Below are positions 22,629 through 34,700 of a DNA stretch of 64,000 bases, piece by piece. This stretch comes from Acanthococcus lagerstroemiae (taxonomy: Eukaryota > Arthropoda > Insecta > Hemiptera > Eriococcidae). The stretch covers positions 60,759,535-60,823,534 of the forward strand of contig CM063111.1 of the NCBI GenBank assembly GCA_031841125.1, read 5' to 3'. Position numbers and translations under genes: made by a program. Position 1 is the stretch's first letter. Every line of letters begins with the position of its first letter. The notes under the pieces are model-generated. The model had not been told where the DNA came from. It saw nothing but the letters and a program-made list of their open reading frames with translations, and did no database searches.

Positions 22629-23876
22629 ACTATGAGGCTGGGAATAGGGAAAGGCTTTCTGTTCCACTGGAAAAATAAAGTCGAGGGGTCATTTCATCTC
22701 AAATAGTTCAGGTTGCCCAAAAAGTTGTTTGTGCTTATACTCGTGCCAGATATTCTTGATATAAAGTAAAAAGAACCTGTATTTTCTCTTCTCACTATGA
22801 AATCATTTTTCCAGATTAATTTGTTTCTCTCCTGGGACTTGTTTTTTTTTCCAAATTGCATCAGCAGTATTCTCAATAGAGCACGGATCTAAAAAATTAT
22901 TTCTTAAACTTCGTAGAGTGTTGAGTAAACTTCAAGAGCGTGGTTATAAAATTTTGATAGGATCCAAAAGTTAGTCATTTGGCACCAAGTATTCACCTTA
23001 AGCTGATTTTTTTCAGATTGGGTCACAAATAATATTATCAGAATTTAAATGTTTTTACGTTATTTGCAGTTCAAAAACATAGACAATTGGTTCATAAAAT
23101 GATTTTGAATAGAGCTACACGTTTTACTCATTGGTCGTTGAGTTGAGACCTAAAATGGCGTATTTCTGTTATATGGATTTATAACGCTATGATGTAAAGC
23201 ATTTTAACACCTAGATTATGATAAGCAAAGTCATTATAGTCTTACCTTGCCAGCTGAGCAATTTTGGTTAAGAGTTTAATCTACATTTCAAACATTTGGT
23301 TTATGTTTTGGTGAACAGCCAGTTGAGTTTAAGGTTTCAGGTCTTAATTAATTTGGTCTTTTGCATTTTAAAGGGTTATGGTTTCGGTCTCATGAAAAAC
23401 TGTTGAATTTGAATGGGTTCCGGATTCGATTTTGGTTCCAGTTTCAAACACTGCTCCTTTGCTATCCTAACATGTGGACTTCCCAGACCAGTGGCACGCT
23501 ATCATCCGGCTCTCCTCCCTTTCCACACTCAAGGAAATGATGCACTTGAAACGGCTCCATTTTCCATGTATTAATTGTTTACAAGCGCGTTTTGTACCAC
23601 AAAATGGTAAACTTCCATAAGAAAAACAGTAATTTGGAAATGAACTTATTCATCTAACTGGAGCGAATAAAGTGAATTACATTATCTTTCATTTTAAACT
23701 AGAGACTTCAAGCTTCAATTTGACATGTGATATGACTCAAAAAAGCCTGTTTCCAGCTATTACGAAAGCTTTAAAGTTTACTAATTTTACACGCATTCTT
23801 ATAGCGTTATCAACCGTAATCACCTTTTCAAGAGTCGACACTAGCGAACCTGGTCACGGTTTTATCGCTTATCGAA
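22629..23876. other. Intergenic, no gene recognised
   Basis: AT-rich, no supported exons or repeats with a second copy in the window. Confidence 0.3.
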
Positions 23877-23898
23877 TATCGATAGTAAGTTATCGATA
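23877..23898. promoter_or_regulatory. Pair of DRE (TATCGATA) elements, BCAS2 promoter
   Basis: Two perfect TATCGATA octamers (23877-23884 and 23891-23898), with further ATCGA half-sites around them, lie about 200 bp upstream of the BCAS2 start codon. In Drosophila this palindrome is bound by DREF and is a core-promoter element of housekeeping genes; use in this species is inferred. No TATA box is seen between it and the ATG. Confidence 0.65.
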
Positions 23899-24097
23899 AT
23901 TCGATATGTGATGATAAACAAACTGAAACAGATAACTGATAAAGATAAGCTGAAGAACCGCTGAATGAGCAGAAATTGGCCAATTTTTTGTTCGGTGTGA
24001 TTTTAGGACTATTTTCCAGTTTGTTAATTTGTTATTAGGAGTTGACAGTTCCATAAAACAACATTATTAACCACTGAAGGCTCCAAACTAGTGTATA

Positions 24098-25235
24098 ATG
24101 TCGGACAAAGTGGTAGTTGATGCGCTACCCTACATAGACCTAGGCTACGATGAGCCGGGTGTTAGAGAAGCAGTAAGTTGATTACGACTTTTTCAGACTT
24201 ATTGAATTTAGTTCATTAAGTTAATTCTTGATTTTCTATTCAAAATATCCTGCTTTTTATTTAGGCTATGCACATGGTCGAAGAAGAGACCAGACGTTTC
24301 AGACCAACGAAAAATTATTTAGAACATTTGCCACCTCTGAAACTGAGTGCCTTCGAAGTACGTTAGCATGGTACAAGTTTATCCGATCTGATTTTAGTGT
24401 CTGTATTCTGTAGGTCTATTATTCATTGAATTTTTAGACAGAGATGATGCGGTACGAATTCGAACGTATGCAACAACGAATGCCTATGGAGTTGTTGGAC
24501 ATGAAACGCTATGAGTTGGACCCGCCGCCGCTAGACAAACGATCCAATCTTGAGGAATGGACAACTTGCATCAACCATTCGTATGCGTCGCTTCAACATC
24601 AAGTCATCAGGTGCGTTCTCCATTCCCTCTGTGATAACGAATACGTTAGTTCGACTTTTCAAATTCAGTATTATGATACTTCAGTGTTAGAAGCGTCTTT
24701 CTAATTCATGCGAGCATTTCCAAGGTCTGCGATTACACTGGTGTATCAATATAATTTATAGCGTGTCAGTCACTCAGGGCTGATCAGTTGTTTCCCTGTT
24801 TTACTCATTTATAATTAGAATGACTTGTTCATTTTAACTGCATTATCAGAATGAACAATTTGGAATTGCTCTCGGAGTACGGCGCAGAAGCTTGGAGAAA
24901 TGAAGTCCAGTCATTACTGAAGCGGGTTAACGTAGCCCAAAATCAGTTGCATGCTTTGAGGTAGGCTTGGTAACTTCAATTACGTTGTATTCATCATCAT
25001 TAATGATCATGTTGGCTAGTTTTTTTAAAATTCGTCGTTCATTTGCAGAAAACAAATTCAAGAAGTTAACTGGAGTCGAAAAAATACTCAGATGCAGGCT
25101 GGTGAGAAAATTAAAGAACTAGAATCAAAATGGGTCGCATTAGTGAGTAAAAATTACGAAATCGAACAGGCATGTGCCCAATTGCAAAAAGAGATAAATG
25201 ACGTGAAGCAAATGAAACAGAAAAGAGGCAGTTGA
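24098..25235 (+). CDS. BCAS2: Pre-mRNA-splicing factor SPF27 (BCAS2), five exons
   Basis: Exons 24098-24172, 24265-24357, 24438-24610, 24850-24960 and 25049-25235 have GT-AG introns with matching phases (0, 0, 2, 2) and give 212 codons plus stop. SPF27/BCAS2 is a core subunit of the Prp19 (NTC) complex, which stabilises U5/U6 in the activated spliceosome. Recognisable stretches: [34 protein letters not shown] and [11 protein letters not shown] in the N-terminal half, [17 protein letters not shown], then a C-terminal coiled coil ending [14 protein letters not shown]. Human BCAS2 is about 225 residues, so this is full length with a slightly shorter C-terminus. The start has the [12 protein letters not shown] context expected for the family. 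DRE motifs lie just upstream. AATAAA occurs at about 25619, inside the gap to MCC. Confidence 0.97.
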
Positions 25236-25724
25236 GGATACCAGTTCAACTAATGACAATGTTTACTTGCATTCGTGTGTGTTTTGTATATTGACGTTAA
25301 CATCCCTTGAATCTGTAAATTCTACTGTATTCCTTCCTATAAATTATAATAAGGCTACTTCAGTTGCGTTTTAGTTGTGTGATGAAGCTAAAGAGGAACA
25401 CAGAAAATATATTAATTTATCTATTCAAAATAGAAGTTGATACAATCTTAAAACTGGTTTATAATATCCGTCTACGGAGAGTATTTCCAAAATTGACCGG
25501 TATACGACGTCAAACAAGTCTTTAAATCCTACGAGACCATGGATTACAACAGTAACGAGAAAACCCAACTAAAAAACATACTGCACTAAAGGGGGAACGC
25601 AGAACCCTCATCACGTAAATAAAATGCTTAATACTGATAGATTCAAATACTACATATACTACATCAAATGCACCATTTTATCAAGTCAATAACATAAGAT
25701 ATTATTTTGGTAACTAGGATGAGA
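25236..25724. other. Shared 3' region between convergent BCAS2 and MCC
   Basis: 489 bases separate the two stop codons. An AATAAA on the plus strand (about 25619) could end BCAS2, which would take its transcript close to the MCC stop. I see no unmistakable minus-strand polyadenylation signal. No other gene. Confidence 0.4.
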
Positions 25725-28700
25725 TTATTTTTGATTCTCTTTCGCTTTTAGCGATTCGTCGGTCGCGGCTACATCAACAGCAGGCGCCTCTCTAATTGCT
25801 CTGCAATCGGTCAACTTTTCTTTATTCAGTTCTTCAAGAAATCGGATTCTTTGCTTCAAGCTTTTAACCTGCAAAAAGTTGAACGGGTTGATATTTTCTT
25901 ACAACATTTCTTTCATTACTTGTTCTCAAGATACGTGATGAAAAATCGACGAGATCGAAGTACCTGGGCAGCGTGCTTGTCCATCATGGTAATCATTTCA
26001 GTCTCCAGTTTACGCAGCCTGAGCTGCGATTTTCGTTTACAGCGTTCTAACGTTTTCATTAAAGCGCTGAAAATAAAAACAGATCTGTAACAGTGCATAC
26101 ATGTTGGTAGGCGGAAAGTAAATCACTCCTCTTCTTCTGAGGATTCATAATATTTCACTGCGATACCAGAGTGAACAAAGAATCATAAAAGATTTCAAAA
26201 AGTGCTATATCATAAATAAACTATCACCTTCTTCACCTCTGAACTTCAGCTAAAAGTGATGGGTGTAAACTATGTAGATCAAAATATGAAAGGAATTTTG
26301 GATCATATTATGATTTAGGCTATATCTGTAATCTAGTTATATCTTCCAGAATTCAGATCACTGTTCTGATGAAATGTAACCAAGATAATTATTTCATTTT
26401 CCATGTAGCATTGAACATGTCAGTAAAGAGTTGTGGTAAATGACAAAACAGGTGACTGCCTATAGTTATTATAGGTGTAAGTAAATTATGTCTAAGAGAA
26501 TAGCTCATTATGTAACTATAACCGTAACCTAGCACGCTTGTATCATCCTTCTATAACCATAACTGGATTACTGGATAAGGGAAGGGGTTGGGAATAATCC
26601 TCTCCTGACCGCCCAAAATACACTTTTTTTTTTTAGAAATTCTTCGAAAGATTGAAAAATTTCCATTAGTTTTGTTCACAAATGAATGTTTTTCAATCAC
26701 TTTTGAGGGTAGACATCATGAAATCCACCTCTATAACAGAATTCAGGTAGGTACCGGGCCAGATGATTACCAATATTGTTGTAGGTACAATGTTTTTTGG
26801 TTATCAACTGGTGTCCACTTCTTGGACAACTAACCAAACATACAGCATGATATATAACATAACCATGACTAACATGATTCTAAGACTTTAATTAACGTCA
26901 TAAACCAAAATAAGTTCAGTTCTATTTTCAAGGGTAGAGGTTATGGCATTATGGCTTTTATGTAGCTAATTGATTCCTGATTATAGTTGTTCCATTATTC
27001 ATGAGATAACATACATAACAATTAATAACCATCGCACAGAATACAGCCACTGTTCATCTGTTGATAATCGTCGTATCAGACGGCTCACAACCACTATTAT
27101 ACCATGGCACAATTGATCATCATTGATTCACTGAACAGCAGTGTAGCGGTTAATCATCCGACTAGAAATAAGGGCTAATAACATCATAACCGTTTTTAAT
27201 GTGTCATCTAATGGCATTAGCCATGAAGTATTTAAATATATTTTTATTTCGATTTTCTATACATCCAGTTATGTTTACTGAGGATATAATTCATTCAGTA
27301 GAGCAGTACAGCGCTTCATAGTTGTTAGACAGGGATTCGGGCAAAGTTCTTAATGCTATTTCATGGCTCCGGCCACGAAGTATGTATATTTTATGCCCAC
27401 ACTTTATGTAATTCATTTCGACTTCTTATACATTCAGTCGTGGGTGTAAGGTTACTATGGTGACTGTAACATGGTAACTGAGTATCAGTTTTCGAGGTTC
27501 TACCTTATTGTAGGATCCCCACAAGTGATTGGACCTTCTTGACAACTGATACGCAGTTGTCAATCCATTGCTCACGTTTCAATATTGTTGGAATACGTTT
27601 TTGGTAAGACGTATACTGTGCAATTTTGATAACGCGATAGAAAATGGAGGCCATTCATTTTCATACTACCGAGGTGCGAGCTCGACGCTGTTGGTCACCT
27701 GTTTTGGTTTTAGTCAAAAGCATGAGTTGAAGAATTATTTACAGTCACAGAATTTTGTCTGCAAAGAAAAAGTTCGTGAAGTGGAGTAATTTGCACATAA
27801 TCTATGTTACACCGAAATACGATAGCATTGATGAGTTTTCACGAGACATTCTCTATAGACCTTTTTCAGGTGACGTCACACAGAATGTTAACTGCCAGCA
27901 AAAATACTAGTTTTTGCGCCGAGGAACGTAGTAACACCCACAAGAAAAACACACGAAACAAAGATCATAGTAAGAAATTTGTTAGAAACTAAAGGTATAT
28001 ATTTCTAATCCAGAAGGTTCTTAGCATTTAGGGGAGTCAAGTTCGTTGGTGCAAAATTGGGTAGGTATTCTTGCTAACAGTTAACATACTGCGTGACGTC
28101 GACTTGAAAAAGGTCTATTATTGACTATTAATAATTTAGCCCATATTAGAAGATTTTAGAAGTTACTACTTTTGGAAGTATGAGGACAGCAAACTTGAGT
28201 ATGAAGTTTAACTGAGAACTGAGACTGTAAAAAGGAAGTATTGGAGAACGACTTAAAATAGTATTTGTTAAATGTTAAATGTTGTGGGAGAGGTGGTGGT
28301 TACACCGAGTGCTCAGACTTTAATGTCCATTGCACTATGCCTCTAACGTGTTGAGCCATATGTAGTAGCGCCAGGTTGCTTTCTACATTGTCCGTGTAGT
28401 ACTACGCCAACTTCACTAGCCGGGTTATTACAACCCTGAGTTCCGTTGGAGCACTCCCACCGACGCTCCGGCCAGTTAACAGCGTTTTAGATACTGGAAA
28501 CAGATTGCGTGCTTTTCCATTACCTCTGCTGCTAACTGTTGCGCTTCGGTACGTCCCAGGTAATAGTTGTACAATGCACGTAGACATTACCTGAAACGCT
28601 GGCTGTAGCGGTATTCGAACTCGGGACCTTTGGATTTCAAAAGCCGTCATTCTTACCGCTACGCCACCGAAGGTAATATTACCATTGAAGGATTGATGGA

Positions 28701-31700
28701 CTGCATATTAATTCCTGGGAGTAACGGTTCAGACGCCGTAATGTTAATTTGGTCAAAGCTACAGGTTGATGTACAGGCAGTAGTAATCGTTGATTTGGCA
28801 ATAGTTTTGTCCGGATACTATATAAGAGTCTGCGGGATATTTGTATTAGCACAGAATTGTTGGTAGGACATCCGTAGTGATGCTATGGCAGAGTACGCAG
28901 TGGACTCTCTAAAATACCCACGCCACGTCGTGCCGGGCGGCAAGCTCCCCCAGAGCATATCCTCGGGGGTCGGTCCGGCCGGCGTGCCACTCTGATTTGG
29001 CGCTGAAGTCGCCGGCCACGATGACTCTCGTCATCTTCCTCGCGATGCTCTCCTCCAGACAGGCGAGGTAGGCCTCGAACTCCTCCAGTCTCCTGTTTGG
29101 GGAGAAGTAGCAGCTGTATACGGTGATGTCGCAAAGGATATCCCTCTGCTTACAGTAGGAGAAGTGGACAGCGCGATCGATCGGATCAGGACGAAGAAGA
29201 GGAAGGCGCCTGGTCCGGACATGATTCCCAACGTCGTCTTGGATGTAGTCCACCGAGCAGACGCGTCCCTCCTGACCAACGTATTCAATTGCGCGTTGCA
29301 GGAGGGAACATTCCCGAGCAGATGGAAGACGGTGCGGCTGGCACTGATCAAGAAGCCAGGAAAGCCAGTTGGCCAGCCGTCCTCGTACCGGCCTATTTGC
29401 CGGCTCGACACCGTCGGCAAGGTGTTTGAGCGTACCATCGTGGATAGGCTAGAGGAGCACTTTCGGAAGCGGAAGACGATTTCGAGCAGTCAGCACGGAT
29501 TCAGAACTGGCCGCTCCACTGCGGACGCTGCGCTGAAATTGAAGAGTCTGGCGCAGAAGGTGATCCGCGAGCGGCAGTTCTGCGCGGCGGTCAGCCTCGA
29601 CATCAAGAACGCGTTCAACTCCATTCCGTATACGCGTATCATGGAGGCGTTGGAGTTGGCGCGGGTACCTGGTTATCTCGTGCGCATCATCAGGAGTTAC
29701 TTTTCCGGCCGCCGGATAAAGATGGAGTCGGCGGCCGGACCAATCACACGGGAGATTACCTGCGACGTTCCTCAGGGATCAGTACTCGGACCTACCCTGT
29801 GGAACGTCGCTTCGGGATGCTGAGGCTGGCACTGTCACCAGGCGTGAAGCTGATTTGTTACGCCGACGACACTCTGGTGGTGTGCCAGGCGGAGACGACA
29901 GCAGAGGTCACGCGACTAGTGAACCAGGCGTTAGAGATGCTGACCCACTGGATCGAGTCGGCGGGGCGGTGCTTAGCGGTTCAGAAGACAGAAGCGGTTT
30001 TGCTTACGACGCGACGCAAGTATAGCCCACCCACCTTTGTCCTAAAAGGTGTGCAGATTGGGCTCTGTACAGCCCTGAAGTACCTGGGGCTGTGGTTCGA
30101 CGGGAAGTTGCATTTCCGAGAGCACTTCCGACGGGCAGCTGAGAAGGCGGATCGAGTAGCCGGCCAGCTGTCCCGTCTGAGATCGAACCTAGGGGGGCCG
30201 AAAGAGCAGCGACGAAGGATGTACGTGAACGTCATCATGTCGGTCCTCCTATACGGGGCGCCAGTATACCATACAGGAGAGCGAAGATGGAGAAGATCCA
30301 GCGAAAAGCCGCGATGAGGTGTGTCAGTGCGTACCGCACTGTTTCTTCGGATGCAGTGAACTCAAGATCGGCGAAATTGCGGCGGTATACGGTGCGAAGA
30401 AGAAAGCGAAGACGAAACGGGAGGTACTTCGGGTCAAGCGAGTCATCCAGCAGGACACGCTTCGGAAGCGGAAGGACGCGCTCGCCCATGCGACCAAGGG
30501 TGAGTGGACCCGAGCGCTGATACGCGACCTCGACGGATGGGTAGGAAGAACGCACGGAGCGCTTAACTTCCACCTTACCCAAATATTGAGCGGCCACGGG
30601 TGCTTCGGCACGTACCTACATCGGATGTCGATAGCGCCGAGCCCCGTGTGCGCGCACTATGATCGAGGGGCGGAGGACACACCTTGGCACACCCTGTTCG
30701 AGTGTGAGGCCTGAGAGCAGGAGAGGCGCGGGACGGCCACAACAGCGATCGATCCCGGCGGAAGAAGCGATGAAGACTGATCAGCCGTCTCGCGCCGGAC
30801 AGCCTGGTTCCGGAGATGATGAAGAACGAAAGCAGTTGGAACCGGGTGTCGGCCTTCGTCTCGGCAATCATGAAGAAGAAGATGCAGACGGAATGGTCGA
30901 GACAGAGGGCCGGCAAGTTACCAAGCTCGGTCCACACCATCGAACAGGAGGAGAACTCTGTACCATCCTAGGAAGAGCTGCTGTAGCTGCACTGCGGACC
31001 CACCGGCAGGGCTCACCCGTCGTCACCACCTGCTTGCGTCGACAAACGGACCAAGACGAGGAGGTGAGGGGTGAGTGAAGAGAGGCAGCGCGTCTGACCG
31101 TGGGGGAACTGAAATTTTCAGGCGAGCGCTCAGGGAGTACGGACCTCGGTCAGTAGGGAACCCCATGGTGGCCCTGGTAGGACGCGTGCACCGTTCCGGC
31201 ACGTAGAAATGGGGCTCGGGTCCGGCCCCAAGGCGTCCTTCCGGTCACTGACGCGATACTCGAAAGGGTAGTTCCTGTGGCCAGGGGTGCGGTGTCATAG
31301 GGGCCACTTTGGCATGCATGCATCGCCATACGTCCCACCACACCATCTACGCCACGTCATAGCTGGAATGGCAGGGGCTTACCGTTATACTGGTCATGGT
31401 CTGTCTTCCCTGACATGGGAGCAAGTTTATGTTAGACTCTGAGGTCAAGTGTGGACTGATTTAGCAAGTCATGTTAATTTGGTGTAATGTCAATAGAACA
31501 CATTACTACTAGAATCTGAAAAATTGGTACTGGGTAGTGCGTGACTCGTGATTTGCTTACTCAATGTTGTAAGACACATGGCTGGTAACGAAAAGGAGAT
31601 ATTCTGAGGCAACAAATCGTGGGGAAAATAACGACAAACTATGGTAACCATCCTACTTAGTCGTGGTTGCTGACATCTGGATGCGGATAAGCCAACGGAA

Positions 31701-34700
31701 GAGAAAGAGCTCCGTTCTGAGTTGGAAAACAAACATTTTACATCTTCCAAAGTTAGACGAAACTATGTCTTCTTTTTATATCATAATCCTCTTGTGGATA
31801 TGTTTAGGATGAATGTAGTTTCTAACAAAACAGTGATAACTAGCGTTTTCATCTAACTTCCCAGCTTGAAGTCGAATGCATGCTAATATACGAAGTGTCC
31901 AAAAGTCTAAGCAAACTGAAAACCAACTACACAGTGTGCTGAGGAACACGGAAAGTGGTATTATGTCATTTATAGTATTGCAATTTGATTTTAATGTCAC
32001 TTGGTCACATTTCGCATATTAGCATCCAATTTTGAAAACTTTTTACCAGCAGAAAAGTTATGAAATTTAAGTATCAGCATGGCAAATACACATTCACTAA
32101 CCAATTAGTATTCTTCAACTGATTCGCCAGTTCTAACGATTGTTTCTGACGCAAATCAGCATTCTTGTTCACCTTCTCCAGCGTCATTGCCACTTCTTTC
32201 AGTCTTTCTTGTAGCTTCGTCTCTTTATCGCCACTTTCGCACTGAAAAAATACGCACATGATGCACAGCGTTATTAAACAAATAGCTCGATTTTACGTAA
32301 TAAAGTACTCGAGTCTCACGTACTTGCTGCTCCTCGGCCTTAACATACGCATATGCTTGTAACTGCGACTGCAGAGCGGCCAATTTCAACTCCAACGTTT
32401 CGCGTTCGCGGTCCAGCATGTAAACCGTAGCTCTTAGTTCCGCATTAGTCTCCCGCATCTCCATCAGGTCCTACGCGTTTTATTAAAACGTTAAAACGTT
32501 CAATATGAACGGTTACATCAGCAGTTCGATTGTAAGTTGCTCTGACCTGCATGAGAACGGCCATCTCCAAATCCAACTTCTTGGTGTCGGACGCGTTTGG
32601 CTTCTGACGGCTGTCAAAATCGTTGGTCTGGTAACTTTCAAGTTGAACTACGGTATTCTGCACGGTCGCGTTTTCCTTTTTCAACGATGCGATTGCGGAT
32701 CTCAGTTCTTTCTCTTCTTTACTGGAAAGGTAAACGTAGCATGTTATAGGAAATATGAACTCATAAATCATATCGCTGAGAATTGAGAACCCGAGATCAA
32801 CAAACGAATGAGTGTCAATATACCTTGTGACCACATTATCCCCACGTTGTCTCATCAATAGCATCACCAGCGACTCGTAATGATCTATTATCTGTAGACA
32901 CGTATCCGAGAACAATTTCAAAGCGATCGCATTTGATTCGTATTTACCCAGCAAGACGTACATTCTGCGAAAAATATAATTCCAATTTTGATCACAGCTA
33001 AGTTTTCAAAACATTCTACGCTTCGATAACCTACCTCTCGCAATTCTCTCTCGTCTCGTGCATGCTGATCTGCAGAGTGTTATTCTGCGCTCGAAGATGA
33101 TCCAACTTGGAATGTAGTCTCTCCGCCTCGATCTCCAAATGCTTTTTATCTTTCCTGCACAACTCTTGAATATTACACTCGGCTTGCACGCTAGATACGA
33201 GGTGCTCTGCTACTTCGGTATGCGAGATCTATTTCAAAAAGAAACTGTAAATCCTGCCACTCTCAACTTCCAACTACGGCAACACTATAGGCAACACTTA
33301 CTCCGAGATTCGCAATTTCAGAACCCGTAACCGAGCGATCCATTTTGGGCAGTCGAACTCGTTCGGCGACTTTCAATACGGGTGTCGATGCTTCCGAACG
33401 GACCTGCGATGTGAAGCTATTCTTTCGTCGTAGTTCTGGAGAATTTGATAGTGCCAGTCGCCTGTTCTCTGATTCTCTTAACTGCAACAAGACTTTGTTC
33501 AGTTTCCGTTTGCATTTCCCCACTTGAAAGACTTACACAGCCAGTAGACTAACCTTGTTCTTCAGCTTCTCTATTTGGTCGTATGAGGAATTGAGTAACA
33601 TTTTAGTATGTCTCAGTTCAACTTCCTTCTTTACAGAGTTTTCTTTCAGCGAGTTGTACTGCTGGCGTATTTGTTGCAGTTCTTCCTCTTTTTTATTGAT
33701 CACGGACACGGTGTTCGTAACCTGCCAAACGAAGTAAATGAAAGAATCCATTTCAATAAGCAAGATGAAAAGCAGCAGGGATTTTCAATGACGTGCCCCG
33801 GGGCATATTTTAACCTAATCAGTCATTGGTCTTCAAGTTCTTAAACAAATCAGGAAAAGCGGTACGGATTCTTCGGTTAACATTGAAAACTCCCTAGAGA
33901 CTCAAACAAGTCTAGAAGAATGACAATGATTCTAGAAAACTTCAATAAGCCTAGAGGAGCCGTGCGGAATCTTTAACAAGTTCAGAAGACTTTCGGATTG
34001 TCCTGGAAGGTCTCGAACAAGTGATAAACCAGTTGATAGTTTCAACGAGTCCCTCCATACAGGAAGTTTTATCAAGTTATAAGCATGTTATGAAAAGTTG
34101 TGGAGCGTATAAAACAAGTCCTAGCAGGTCATAAGGAAGTATTTAATGGTTTCAGAAGATTTGAAACAAACTTGGAAGAGCCTTAAACACGACTGGAAGT
34201 CTTTTTTCAAAATTTTACTCTCCTCCCGAGCCCTGGAATCCGCCCTTTTGAGCATTACTTCAGAGACGTCGGAGAGGCTGTTAGGACTGTCGTAGCCCTC
34301 TTTTCTTCTTGCCGAAACCCCGGCCTAGGTCGAAATGTAGCGAGTTGCTACGTGGGCTCGAACCCGGGACCTCCAGATTCCGAGACCAGCGAGCTATCCA
34401 CTCGGCTAACTAGACCCCACTCAGCTAACCTGGAAGTCATACAGAGCCTTAAATGTTTTAAATATCTTACTAAGCCAAAAACAAGTCAAGAAAATCTTAT
34501 AGTGTCTTTAACAAGGTACTCAGACGGCATCGGAATTATACGAAGGGAAAAGTACATGGATGCTTCGGGTATCCAGCTGCAAATGGTTACCAAAGAAAAC
34601 AAAGAAAGAAAAATGATGAAAACAAAACTGGAAGACGAAACCGAACATAAAGAACACTTTTTTTTGGAAGTTATTCAATAATTTGCCCCAGGAGACATGT

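Noticed and set aside
30659..31078. Long plus-strand open frame downstream of the LINE ORF
   Set aside because: Out-of-frame continuation of the GC-rich LINE 3' region; GC-rich sequence gives long chance frames.
32505..32786. Plus-strand frames opposite MCC exons
   Set aside because: Antisense shadows; the minus-strand exons carry MCC homology and consistent phases.
34352..34681. 109-codon plus-strand frame
   Set aside because: Runs from inside SINE-A through satellite sequence; antisense to the MCC intron, no splice support.
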